DNA of 35,450 bases. Origin: Hymenobacter sp. Its GTDB lineage: Bacteria; Bacteroidota; Bacteroidia; Cytophagales; Hymenobacteraceae. Under the pieces are notes generated by a model. The model had not been told where the DNA came from, ran no database searches, and was given only the letters and a program-made list of their open reading frames with translations. Shown here one piece after another: positions 17,724 through 27,404 of the stretch (within the stretch, counting starts at the first letter, position 1; the number at the start of each line of letters is the position of its first letter). The position numbers and the translations under genes are program-made. The stretch lies in assembly GCA_025356245.1 (NCBI GenBank), contig JANXUO010000489.1:1-35450 (forward strand), in the 5' to 3' direction.

Positions 17724-20700
17724 TCACTCCACCAGCACCTTAAGCGTGGCGGTTTCTTCGCCTTGCAGCCGCAGCAGGTAGAGGCCGGGGGGCAGGCCAG
17801 CCACGTCGAGCGTAGTGTGGCCGCCGGTGGCGACGCACTGCCGCCGCACCCGCCCGAGGGCATCGGCGAGGGCGAGGGTGGCCGGGGTGCGGTCGGGGCG
17901 CCAGTCGATGTGGAGCACGGCGCGGGCCGGGTTGGGCCAAGCCGTGAGGCCGGCCGCCGCCGCAGGGCCGGCAGCGGCCAGCGCCCCGCCGGGCCGGAAC
18001 TCCAGGGCAAAGCGGCCGGGGGCCGTCGTGGCCGTCAGGGTACAGGCGTAGCGGGCGGTGGCCGTCAGCCGCAGGCGGGTGCCGGTCAGCGCGTCGCGCA
18101 GGTACACGGCCGTGCCGGGGCCAAAATTCGCCAGCTCGGCCACGGCGAAGGCGTAAGCGCCGGGCGCGGGCACGGCCAGGGCCAGGGGCACCACCTGCGG
18201 CGCGGCCCCGAGCGGCGGCAGGCCGTTGATGGCCAGCGCGATGTCGGCGGTGCTGCCGCCTGCGGTGCCGCCCGCCGCCGGCCCGGCCAGCGAGGCCAGC
18301 GAGGGCACCGGGCCGGGGTTCCAGAGCTTGTGGGCGTCGAAGCGGGCGTCGGGGGCGGGCGTTGCCCCGGCCTCGAAATAGACCGTCGTTTCGTCGCCGG
18401 TGGCGGGGGCGTGGGGGTCGGCGGCGGCGGCGGCCAGGGCCAGGCGCAGCACGGGGCGCGGGTCGGCCGCGCCCCGGCCCAGGGCCGGCTCGGTGCCGAA
18501 GGTGGTCAGGCGGGCGGCGTTGCCGAAGGCGAGCACGGGCGCGGCCCCGGCCGTGTTCACGCGCACGAAAAAGCCCTGGCCCGTGCCCACGAGCGGGGCG
18601 GGGCCGAAGCCGTTGGCCCAGGCGCGGTAGCGGCCGGCGTAGGGGGCCGCGGGCTCGAAGACGTACACCGCGTCGTCCAGCCCGGCGGGTTTGGGCAGCA
18701 GGCGCCAGTCGAGGGGGCTGGGGTAGGGGTTGCCCACCAGGTGCCAGCCCGCGTCGGCGGCCAGGGCGGCGGGGGCGGCGCTGCGCGTGAGGGGCAGGGC
18801 CAGCGGGCCGTTGTGCAGCGGCCCCACGAACTGCGCCGTGGCCCCGGCCGGGAACTGCACCGCGTAGCCCCGGCCCGGCACGAGCGCGTCGGCCAGGGCG
18901 GTGGGCGCGACCCAGCCGCGGTCGAAGGCGCTGAAGCCGGTGGCGGGCGAGGCGGCCAGGCGGCGCTCGTCGTAGCCGTACACCGTGGGGAAGGGCAGCA
19001 CCAGCCCCGGCGTGGCCGAGGCGTTGTAGGCCGCGCCCCGGCTCACCTCGGGCGCGAAGCCCGCCGTGGCCAGGCTGCCCACGGTGGCCCCGCCCACGGG
19101 CGGGGCAAAGTGCCGGTAGCCCCGCCCGGCGTAGGCGGCCGGGCTGACGAAGCGCTGCACGGTGGCGGTGCCGCGCACCGCGCCGCCGGCATTGTCCACG
19201 AGCGCCGTGCCGGCCGCCGACGACAACAGCGTGAGCGTTTGCCCGTTGGTGGCCAGGTCGCCGGCGGCCAGGCGCAGCACCTGGGCCACGGCCACGGCCT
19301 GGGTCAGGGTGAGGCCGGCGGGGGTTTGCACCGTCAGGTTCCGCACCTGGGCGGGCAGGCCGTCGCCGGTGGTTTGGGCGGCGGGGCCGGTGTAGGCGTA
19401 GGACGCATCGGCCGCGAACGAGCGCCCGCCCGTCAGTTGCACCGCGCCGCTGGCCGCGCCGGCGCTCAGGCCGCTGGCGTGGCCGCTGCCGAGCGTGCCG
19501 CCCGCCTCGAGCACGAAGTTGCCCGGCCCCGTCAGGGGCTGGCCGGCGCCCAGCAGGGTGCCGCCGTCCTGCACCCGCAGCGTACCGAGCACGGCCAGCG
19601 GGCCGCCGAGCGTGGCCACGCCCGCCCCGCCGGTGGTCGGGCCGGTGACGGTGACGTGGCGGTAGGTGCCCTGCACGGGTTGGGCCGTGCTCACCACCAA
19701 ATCCCCCGGCACCACGAAGGGCGTGGCCGCCGCGCCGGGGCCGTTGGCCGTGACGACGACCGGCCCGGTGCTGGCCCCGGCCGGCAGCGCCACGGTCAGC
19801 GTGGTGCCGCCGGTGCCCACCGCAAAGCCGGGGGCCGCGGTGCCGTTAAACGTCACGCTGCTCGTGCCCGTGAAGCCCGTGCCCGTGAGCACCACCACGG
19901 TGCCCGGCAGGCCCAGGGCGGGCGCGAAGCTCGCAACCACCGGGGCGGGCACGCGCCGCGCCCCCAGCACCAGGGTCCAGTAGTCGTAGCCGCCCTTGTT
20001 GGGCTGCTGGTGCTCGCCGCTGCCGGCGGGCGAGTTGCTCTGCCCGCCCAGGGCGTAGCCGTAGCCGCGGGTAGTCGTCAAGCACGTCAGCACGTCCTCG
20101 CCGCTGCCGCCCAGGCGCTGGTCCCAGAGCACGGCGCCCTGGGCCGAGAGGCGCAGCAGCCAGTAGTCGGTGCCGCCCCGGCTGGCCCCGCTCACCTCGC
20201 CGCTGCCGCCGGCCGAGGTGGTGCTGGCCCCGACGATGTAGCCCCCGTCGGGGTCCACTGCGAGGGCGGCGGCGTACTCGTTGCCGGCCCCGCCGTAGCG
20301 GCGCTGCCACTCGAGCACGCCGGCGGCGTTCACCTTCACGGCCCACAGGTCGCGCCGGCCGCGGGGGGCGTCGGTGTTTTCGCCGCCGGGGGCCGAGGTG
20401 GTGGTGCCCAGCAGCAGGGTGCCGCCGTCGGGGGTGGGGCGGGCCTGGGCGAGCCAGTCGTCGCCGGGGCCGCCGTAGCGGCCCTGCCAGAGCACGGCGC
20501 CCAGGGCGTTGACTTTCACGAGCCAGTAGTCGGCCCCGCCGCGGGGGGCCTGCGTCACGTCGCCGCCCAGGGGCGAGGCGGTGGAGCCGGCCAGCAGGTA
20601 GCCGCCGTCGGGGGTCTGGCGCAGGCTCACGAGCGAGTCGCGGCCGGTGCCGCCGTAGCGGTGGTCCCAGGTTTTGGCGCGGGCAGCGGTGAGTTTGACG

Positions 20701-22571
20701 ACCCAGAAGTCGGCCCCGCCGCGGCTGGCCTCGGTTTTGTCGCGGCCGGTGCCCGAGCGCGAGGTGCCGCCCAGGGCGTAGCCGCCGTCGGCAGTGGCGA
20801 TGGCTTCGCCCAGCCAGTCGTCGGCGGGGCCGCCGAACTCCAGGGTGGCCTGCACGCCGTTGGCCGCGTCCAGCTTGTAGGCGATGAAGTTGGCCCGCAA
20901 GTTATTTCGGGTGTCGGCGTTGTAGTCGCTTCCCCCCAGGCTCACGGTGCCCGCCGCCAGCAAGCCCCCGTCGGGGGTGGACAGCAGGTTGCGTAGCGTG
21001 TGGCCGCGTGTATTTTCCACCGAGATGTCCGAAATCCGGTTGCCCAGCGAGTCGCGGCGCACCAACCAAAAACCATTCATGCCCCCGCTGGCCAGGTTAT
21101 TAAACGCCTTGTCAGCACTCTCGAATCCGTAGGTCTGGCCGCCCAACCAGAAGTCGCCACCCGCAGTTTGCAGCACGGCCTGTTGCACGTCGTCGGTGTC
21201 GCCGCCGCTGGCCTGGTCCCACTGCTTGGTGCCGGTGGCATCGGCCTTCAGCAACCACATATCGCCCACCCCGTGCAACCCCACGGTGCGCTGGCCCGAG
21301 GGAGGCGAGTAGCTGTTTGAAACGAAAGCAAAGCCGCCATCACCCGTACCGCAAGCCGACCGGCAAAACTCCCCGACGTTGCCGCCGTAGGCGCGGTCCC
21401 ACTGTTTGGCACCGGTGCCGGAAATGCCCACCGCCCACACGCTGTAGAACGCGTTCCCGGCGGGCTGGCTCCGGTCGCCGGTCGCCCCGCCCGCCGAACT
21501 ACCGACCAGCGCGTAGTTACCCCCGGCCAGGGGCGCAATGCTGTAGAGAAAGTCGTCGTTGCTGGTGCCAAAATTGGCATCCCACTGCGGTTGGCCGGTC
21601 GCGGTTATTTTGATGACCCAATAATCGGCCATGCCCCGGTTGGGTTGGCTGTGGTTGCCGCTCACGCCCGAGCCGGAAAAGCCTCCCACAAGGTAGCCGC
21701 CATCCGGCGTGGGGCAGCAGGCAAACCCGACTTCGTAGTCGGTGCCGCCGTAACGCCGGTCCCACTGCTTCACGCCCTGCGCGTCGAGCTTCACTACCCA
21801 ATAGTCGTCGTTTTCGACCGTGCCGCTACTGGTCTGGCTCACGTCGCCGTCGCCGGGCGAGGAGGTGCTGCCCACGAGCAGGCAGCCCCCGTCGGGGGTG
21901 GGTTGCCCGCCCTGAAGGTTTTCGGAGCCTGAGCCCCCCAGCGTGCGGTCCCAGAGCTTGTTGCCCTGCACGTCGAGTTTCAGTACCCAATAGTCGCTGT
22001 CCCCCCGGCCCGGCTCGGTTTTGTCGCCGTTGGGGACCGTGGCGGAACTATTGCCAATGACTAGGTAGGTGCCATCGTTGTTCTGATATATACCGTGAAT
22101 GCCTTCTGTTTCGTTGGTGCCGAAGTTGCGGTCCCATTGCTTGCGCCCCTGTGTGTCAAGCTTGACTACCCAATAATCGGCTTGCCCGCGATTGGCTTGG
22201 CTATGGTCGCCGCTTCGTTCCGAATTAGTAGTCGTCCCTATCAAATAGCCACCGTCCTGCGTACATATAATGCTCCAACTGTGTTCCTGCTGATTGCCGC
22301 CGAACCGGCGGGACCATTGCTGCTGGCCCGCTGCCGAATACTTAACTACCCATGCATCGCTGACACCCCGGGTTGAATCTGTTACGTCACCGCCTCGGTC
22401 AGCGTAAATTTCGCCGCAGGTAACATAGCCTCCGTCAGGGGTTTGCTTGATACCAAGAGCAACCGCCGCCCCGCTGCTACCCGATGTTTTTTCCCAGCGC
22501 AGGGTCTGCCCCTGGGCGCTCGTGTTCAGTGCCCACCAGGCACCGCACACCAACAAAAAAATTCGCCACAT
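17724..22571 (-). CDS. Giant (~1615 aa) T9SS surface protein: N-terminal TPDGGYxxxG...DYWVVKLDAxGxxxWDRxYGG repeats, IPT/TIG domain, C-terminal module and sorting domain
   Basis: ORF with signal peptide MWRIFLLVCGAWWALNTSAQGQ; many ~50-60 aa repeats; PVVASFAPALGLPGTVVVLTGTGFTGTSSVTFNG; ends LTAWPNPARAVLHIDWRPD...LPPGLYLLRLQGEETATLKVLVE. Confidence 0.92.
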   Translation of the reverse strand: MWRIFLLVCGAWWALNTSAQGQTLRWEKTSGSSGAAVALGIKQTPDGGYVTCGEIYADRGGDVTDSTRGVSDAWVVKYSAAGQQQWSRRFGGNQQEHSWSIICTQDGGYLIGTTTNSERSGDHSQANRGQADYWVVKLDTQGRKQWDRNFGTNETEGIHGIYQNNDGTYLVIGNSSATVPNGDKTEPGRGDSDYWVLKLDVQGNKLWDRTLGGSGSENLQGGQPTPDGGCLLVGSTSSPGDGDVSQTSSGTVENDDYWVVKLDAQGVKQWDRRYGGTDYEVGFACCPTPDGGYLVGGFSGSGVSGNHSQPNRGMADYWVIKITATGQPQWDANFGTSNDDFLYSIAPLAGGNYALVGSSAGGATGDRSQPAGNAFYSVWAVGISGTGAKQWDRAYGGNVGEFCRSACGTGDGGFAFVSNSYSPPSGQRTVGLHGVGDMWLLKADATGTKQWDQASGGDTDDVQQAVLQTAGGDFWLGGQTYGFESADKAFNNLASGGMNGFWLVRRDSLGNRISDISVENTRGHTLRNLLSTPDGGLLAAGTVSLGGSDYNADTRNNLRANFIAYKLDAANGVQATLEFGGPADDWLGEAIATADGGYALGGTSRSGTGRDKTEASRGGADFWVVKLTAARAKTWDHRYGGTGRDSLVSLRQTPDGGYLLAGSTASPLGGDVTQAPRGGADYWLVKVNALGAVLWQGRYGGPGDDWLAQARPTPDGGTLLLGTTTSAPGGENTDAPRGRRDLWAVKVNAAGVLEWQRRYGGAGNEYAAALAVDPDGGYIVGASTTSAGGSGEVSGASRGGTDYWLLRLSAQGAVLWDQRLGGSGEDVLTCLTTTRGYGYALGGQSNSPAGSGEHQQPNKGGYDYWTLVLGARRVPAPVVASFAPALGLPGTVVVLTGTGFTGTSSVTFNGTAAPGFAVGTGGTTLTVALPAGASTGPVVVTANGPGAAATPFVVPGDLVVSTAQPVQGTYRHVTVTGPTTGGAGVATLGGPLAVLGTLRVQDGGTLLGAGQPLTGPGNFVLEAGGTLGSGHASGLSAGAASGAVQLTGGRSFAADASYAYTGPAAQTTGDGLPAQVRNLTVQTPAGLTLTQAVAVAQVLRLAAGDLATNGQTLTLLSSAAGTALVDNAGGAVRGTATVQRFVSPAAYAGRGYRHFAPPVGGATVGSLATAGFAPEVSRGAAYNASATPGLVLPFPTVYGYDERRLAASPATGFSAFDRGWVAPTALADALVPGRGYAVQFPAGATAQFVGPLHNGPLALPLTRSAAPAALAADAGWHLVGNPYPSPLDWRLLPKPAGLDDAVYVFEPAAPYAGRYRAWANGFGPAPLVGTGQGFFVRVNTAGAAPVLAFGNAARLTTFGTEPALGRGAADPRPVLRLALAAAAADPHAPATGDETTVYFEAGATPAPDARFDAHKLWNPGPVPSLASLAGPAAGGTAGGSTADIALAINGLPPLGAAPQVVPLALAVPAPGAYAFAVAELANFGPGTAVYLRDALTGTRLRLTATARYACTLTATTAPGRFALEFRPGGALAAAGPAAAAGLTAWPNPARAVLHIDWRPDRTPATLALADALGRVRRQCVATGGHTTLDVAGLPPGLYLLRLQGEETATLKVLVE

Positions 22572-22616
22572 AACGATAAAGTGAATGAAAGGTGATGTAA
22601 ACCGTAAAACGGGTTG

Positions 22617-22643
22617 GCCCGAAGCCACCGCGTGGCTTCGGGC
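22617..22643. promoter_or_regulatory. Perfect hairpin in the 5' leader of the giant minus-strand gene
   Basis: GCCCGAAGCCAC-CGC-GTGGCTTCGGGC, 45 nt upstream of the ATG at 22571. Confidence 0.45.
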
Positions 22644-22693
22644 ACGTTGTCCTGATAAGCATCGCCCACCCCGTAGTTTTCGGCGGCCCCAAG

Positions 22694-22728
22694 CCAACGC
22701 CTCCCCACCGGTTGGGGGGAGGCGTTGG
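22694..22728. terminator. GC-rich hairpin between two minus-strand T9SS genes; possible terminator
   Basis: CCAACGCCTCCCC...GGGGAGGCGTTGG, 13-bp arms; no clear U-tract. Confidence 0.4.
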
Positions 22729-22778
22729 TTAGCGGGAAATAATCGAAGCCAGTTACGGGGCAGGGTGCTGCCCGGCGG

Positions 22779-25049
22779 TTAGCGGATTTCGAGGCGTTGC
22801 GTGGTCACGGCGTTAGCTGCCGTAAGGCGCAACGTGTACAGGCCCGGCTTCAGCGCCGTGGTGGCCAGCGCACCCGTCAGTTGCCCGTCGCGCACGGCCA
22901 CTTGCTGGGTGGCAACCGTCCGGCCGAAGGCATCGAAGAGCACCGCCACGGCGGTGGTACCGGCCACGCCCGCCGACTTGAAGGTCAGCGGATTGCCAAC
23001 CTGTCCGGGGTTGGGGTACGTAACGAGGAGCGCCCGTTCGGCAGCGGGGACGGCCGTTGCCCCTTCCGGGGCTTCGAAGCGCAGGGCAAAGCGTTGGTCG
23101 TGGCTCGTGCCCTGGGCCGTGAAGGCGTAGCGGGCCTGCCGGGTCAGCTCCTGCGAGCGGCCGGTGTGGCGGTCGGTGAGGTACACGCGGGTGCCCCGGG
23201 CCAGGGTGTTGCGGGTCAGGGCCAGGGCGTAGGCGTGGCCGGCTTCGAGCGTGTGCAGCCCCAGGGGCACGGTCACGGCCCCGGCCAGGGCGGGCAGGGC
23301 GTTGAGGGCGCACTGTTCGGCGGCGGCGTTCACGGTGAACAGGGTCGGGTTGCCCACGTTGTCGGCGGGGCGCACGGCGTCGTAGCGGGCGTCGTGGCCG
23401 GGCGTGGCATTGGCCCGAAAACTCACCTGGGCGTGGTCGCGCAGGCCGGTGAACTCGTCGGTCAACTGGAAAACGGCGGCCGGCACAGCCGCTACGGCGG
23501 TAAGCTTAACTTTACCAGTGGCAACTACGGCGGTGGTTCCGGCGGCCGACCGGTAGAAAGGCGTCACGGTGCCGGCGGAAGGGACGGCAGTGGTGAGGCG
23601 GTGGTAATTGTAGAAGTAGAACGGTTGGGGGGTGTTGTCCACTTTACGGACAAAGAAGCCCTGCATGGTCGGAAAGTAGCGCGTTTGCAGCGTGTTGGCC
23701 ACGGGCTGGCCCTGTGCGTCGTAGGCCCCCACCTCTCCGGTGGCGGTGTTGATGTACTGGTAGATACCGTTGTTGATGCGGAAGGGGTTGCAAGGGTCTG
23801 CGGGCAGGGGCTCCCCTGAGTGGTAAAAGTACACCGTGGCATCGAACCCCCCGGGGTTGCCGGTGGCGTCGTGCAGGTTGTCGGTCATCATGGCGTACGC
23901 GTCAATGGGGCTGGGGTAAGGGTTGCCCAGCAGGTGCCAGCCCGAGGCGGAGGCGTTGGCACCCCGCGTGAGCGCAGCGGTGGCGTAATCGCCGGTGTTC
24001 GGCTCCCCCGACAGCACGGCCTTGGCCGTGGCCGCAATCTGCACGTTGTAGCCGCGCGTGGTTTCCAGCGGGGTGGCCAGGTCAGCCGGGGAGCCCCAGC
24101 CGTATTCGAAGGCGCTAAGGGGCAAGAATGCGCAGCCAGCGGGCGGGGTGCCCGTGCGCGGGGGCACCGTGGCCGGCACCGAGGGCTCGTTAAAATAAAA
24201 GACGTTGGGCAAGGGCGAGGGCGTGGTGTTGTCGGGGTAGGAATACGCCGGGTTGACCACCGGCGCAAAGCCCGTCGTGGCGAGTGAGCCCACCGTCACG
24301 CCCGCCACCGGGCTGGAAAAATGGCGGTAGCCCGTCGAGCCATTGCCCGGCAGCACGCCGTTGGTGGTCGGGTCGATGGCCCGCTCCACGGATACGCTGC
24401 CGGTCATTTGCCCGGCCCCGGTAATGGCAATCATGCCGGTGGTGGTGGCGGCATCGGAGGTGAGGCGAACGTGTGCATCGGCATTCACGTTGAATGCCTG
24501 CACCGTGGCGACGCGGGCAATTTTCACCTGATTGGTGGTCGTGAAAGTAGTAACGGCATTGTTGCTGAACTTCACGTCGTTCAGCGTTGTGTTGCCCGTG
24601 CCGCTGATTGTAACCGGAAGTACCGGACCGCTAAAGTACTTGAATTCGAGCAAGCTGCTGCCGCCGCTGGCAACGGTGCCGTTGTTGGTGAGGTTGCCCA
24701 CCACATTCAGGGTGCCGTTGTTGGTCAGGGTGCTGGCGTTGCTGACGAAGCCCCGGACGGTTAAGTCACTGCCAGCGTTTATCGTCAAAGTGGGCACGTT
24801 TGAGCCGCTAGGTGCGCTGATGGTAAGGGACTTGCAGTTGCGGCCGAAGGTTGATACCACGGGGTAACGGCCGTTGGTCGTAGTTCCGATGACGACGTTG
24901 GAGGAAACGCCCGGTTGCAAACCACTACTCCAATTTGCATCGTCTGTCCATTTAGTGGAGATGGGGCTATTAACCCATGTGGCTGTTTGGGCGTGGGCGG
25001 ACGAGGCCAGCAGCATCAGCGCTGCTACGAATTTTAAAAAGTTTTCCAT
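22779..25049 (-). CDS. T9SS type A sorting domain surface protein, paralogous in its C-terminal module to 17724..22571 and 9343..12906
   Basis: Signal peptide MENFLKFVAALMLLASSAHAQ; TLTNNGTLNVVGNLTNNGT; GYRHFSSPVAGVTVGSLATTGFAP; GWHLLGNPYPSPIDA; C-term VTYPNPGQVGNPLTFKSAGVAGTTAVAVLFDAFGRTV...LKPGLYTLRLTAANAVTTQRLEIR. Confidence 0.9.
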   Translation of the reverse strand: MENFLKFVAALMLLASSAHAQTATWVNSPISTKWTDDANWSSGLQPGVSSNVVIGTTTNGRYPVVSTFGRNCKSLTISAPSGSNVPTLTINAGSDLTVRGFVSNASTLTNNGTLNVVGNLTNNGTVASGGSSLLEFKYFSGPVLPVTISGTGNTTLNDVKFSNNAVTTFTTTNQVKIARVATVQAFNVNADAHVRLTSDAATTTGMIAITGAGQMTGSVSVERAIDPTTNGVLPGNGSTGYRHFSSPVAGVTVGSLATTGFAPVVNPAYSYPDNTTPSPLPNVFYFNEPSVPATVPPRTGTPPAGCAFLPLSAFEYGWGSPADLATPLETTRGYNVQIAATAKAVLSGEPNTGDYATAALTRGANASASGWHLLGNPYPSPIDAYAMMTDNLHDATGNPGGFDATVYFYHSGEPLPADPCNPFRINNGIYQYINTATGEVGAYDAQGQPVANTLQTRYFPTMQGFFVRKVDNTPQPFYFYNYHRLTTAVPSAGTVTPFYRSAAGTTAVVATGKVKLTAVAAVPAAVFQLTDEFTGLRDHAQVSFRANATPGHDARYDAVRPADNVGNPTLFTVNAAAEQCALNALPALAGAVTVPLGLHTLEAGHAYALALTRNTLARGTRVYLTDRHTGRSQELTRQARYAFTAQGTSHDQRFALRFEAPEGATAVPAAERALLVTYPNPGQVGNPLTFKSAGVAGTTAVAVLFDAFGRTVATQQVAVRDGQLTGALATTALKPGLYTLRLTAANAVTTQRLEIR

Positions 25050-25774
25050 GACGGTTGTGTTGGGTTGAATTGGGTCAAAGTTTGAAAAAAAGTAAGGTAA
25101 ATGCGTGGTTGCTCGTTTTGTATTTGCTCGCCTTCCAGTGTGTTCGCCTTCCGAAATTAAAGGGTGAAAAAGATGGTCCCGATGAGTAGTAGCGTAGGCA
25201 GCAGAAAGTTAAGGGTGAGAAAGAAACCGTAAAACCAAACCAACCGCCGCGCACACCCGTGTACAAGCCGTCGCCGGCCGTTTTCCGTAACCAACAGCGG
25301 CCCCGGCGGCGGCGCAATGGCCGCCCAACCGAATGCCGAACGCCGGCCCGCGCCAGCCCCGAACGCGCCCGGCCGCCAACGCCCGGCCCAAAGCCAAACG
25401 ACGCAGCGCGGAACCTCGCCCGAAAGCCAGTCGCACAACCAGGAAAAAAGGGTATTCGCTCTCCGGGCCAACGGCCTCGGGCAACCACGCAACCCGGCTG
25501 CGGCCCCGCCGCCCGCCAAAAGCAGGAAGAGCGGACGAAACGCAAACCGAAAAAAGAAAAACCGCCGCCGGGAACGGGAAAGGAACCGGCAACGGGCAGC
25601 AGGCGTAACCGGCACTAGGCGGCCGGGGGCAACGACGGTAAAACGCTAAGCTAAATTTTCTAAGGATGTGGGCAAAAGCGTGGCGAGCAACCACAGCACA
25701 AACGTAACGAATTATGTTGGATTGGGCAAGCGTTGCGCTGTGTTTTTAATGACCTTATTTTTAAACTATTTTCA

Positions 25775-25785
25775 GGGGGGGGGGG
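25775..25785 (+). repeat. G11 homopolymer followed directly by TATAATAA in an intergenic region
   Basis: ttcaGGGGGGGGGGGTATAATAAACTG. Confidence 0.9.
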
Positions 25786-25979
25786 TATAATAAACTGATT
25801 TACAGCGCATTAAGTAAAAAATATTAGAAATATTATTTTTACGTTACGGCGGTTCGCGTCGCTGCCGGTGCGCCAGCGGCCGGATTCCGGTTCCCAGCGC
25901 CGGGCCGGGTGCGCCCCGCGTGGTAGCGGCCCTGCCACCGGTGCTAACCCGCTCATTCCGTGGGGCTACGCGGCAGCCG

Positions 25980-27152
25980 TCACCGAATAATCGTGCTGCG
26001 CTCGAAGGTCCGTTCGCGGTCGAAGAGGAACCGGTAGGTGGCGTGGGTTTTGCGAATTTTGCCCCCGATGGAGCGCATGAGCACCATCATGCGGGGGTTG
26101 AAATCGCCGACCCAGTTCATCTCGCAGTCGGTGTAGCCCGCGTCTTCGATGCCCTGCCGGCCGGCGGCGTTGAGGGCCATGTCCACGCCCGTGCCCTGGT
26201 GGGCGGGCACTACGCCGTAGATGAGGCCCAGGCACTTTTTGTGGGCGCGGCGCTGGTAGCGCCAGCGGGCCAGCACGAAGCGCAGCTTGCCCAGCAAATC
26301 CAGGCGGCGGCCGACGTGCCGAAAAATCTGGTTCAGTTCGGGCAGGGTGATGAAGAAGGCCACCGGCTCGTCGTGGTGGTAGGCAAACCAAAGCAGGCGC
26401 TCATCCAGCACCGGCTGCATTTCCTGCACAATGGCCTGGGCCTTAATCAACGACATATCGGCTACGCCGGAGTGCCGCGCCCAGGCCAGGTTATAAACGT
26501 GCTGGAAGTCGCGGGCCATTTTGTCGGCTTCGGCTTTGCGGGCGTGCTCGAAGCGGTAGCCCTGCGCTGGCAGCTCGGCCAGGCGCTGGGCAAAGGCGGC
26601 GTGCAGCGGCAGCCGCACGGGCCGGTAGCAGGTGTACTGTTTAAAGAAAACTTGGAACCCGTAGCCCTCAAACAGCGCCTGATAATAGGGCGGGTGCCAA
26701 AACATTCCGTAGTTCGGCTCCCACTCGAACCCGTCAATCAGCAGGCCCCAGAACCGGTCGCGCTCGCCGAAGTTGATGGGGCCGTCCATGGCTTGCATCC
26801 CGCGCTGGGCCAGCCAGTGGCGGGCCGCGTCGAAGAGCAGCCGGGCGGCTTCGGGGCTGTTTTCGCACTCGAAAAACCCCAGGCCGCCGGTGGGTAAATC
26901 GAGGTTTTTGCTGTCCACGCTCTCGCGGTTGAGGAAGGCGGCCACGCGGCCCAGGGCCGTGCCGTGCGCGTCTGTCACGAGCCAGCGGATGGCCTCGCCG
27001 GTGGCGAAGTTGGGGTTTTTGGCCGGGTCGAAGGCCGATTCAATCGCGTCGTCGAGCGGGCCGATGTACACGGGGTTGGCCCCGTGCAGGCGGCGGGGCA
27101 GGTCCAGAAACTGACGGTGCTGGGCGGGGGTCGTGACTTCGAGGAGTTGCAT
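25980..27152 (-). CDS. GNAT-like N-acyltransferase-fold protein (~390 aa)
   Basis: MQLLEVTTPAQHRQFLDLPRRLHGANPVYIGPLDDAIESAFDPAKNPNFATGEAIRWLVTDAHGTALGRVAAFLNRE...GPINFGERDRFWGLLIDGF...GLIYGVVPAHQGTGVDMALN...TDCEMNWVGDFNPRMMVLMRSIGG. Confidence 0.75.
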   Translation of the reverse strand: MQLLEVTTPAQHRQFLDLPRRLHGANPVYIGPLDDAIESAFDPAKNPNFATGEAIRWLVTDAHGTALGRVAAFLNRESVDSKNLDLPTGGLGFFECENSPEAARLLFDAARHWLAQRGMQAMDGPINFGERDRFWGLLIDGFEWEPNYGMFWHPPYYQALFEGYGFQVFFKQYTCYRPVRLPLHAAFAQRLAELPAQGYRFEHARKAEADKMARDFQHVYNLAWARHSGVADMSLIKAQAIVQEMQPVLDERLLWFAYHHDEPVAFFITLPELNQIFRHVGRRLDLLGKLRFVLARWRYQRRAHKKCLGLIYGVVPAHQGTGVDMALNAAGRQGIEDAGYTDCEMNWVGDFNPRMMVLMRSIGGKIRKTHATYRFLFDRERTFERSTIIR

Positions 27153-27404
27153 GGGCGGTGGGCGGGGCGGGCTTGAAGGGAGCGGGCTTGAAGGGAGCGG
27201 GGGGCCGGGCAAGAAGCCCGACGGCGCGGGGTTTAGGGCGCAATATCCGCCCCAAAACCCGCGCCTGGCGACCGAAGCGGCGGCGGCTTCGGCGGCAAGC
27301 ACCCCCGAAGCCTGCGCCGCCGGACCGGCAGCGGCGGCCGGAACTGGCCCCAGCAACAAAGCCAGCCGGCCGAACTTCGCCCCCCACGGCCCCGTTTCAG
27401 GGCC

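Noticed and set aside
17532-20996. 1154-aa plus-strand ORF
   Set aside because: Antisense to the well-supported T9SS gene 17724..22571; low-complexity Gly/Arg/Ala composition typical of a shadow ORF in high-GC DNA.
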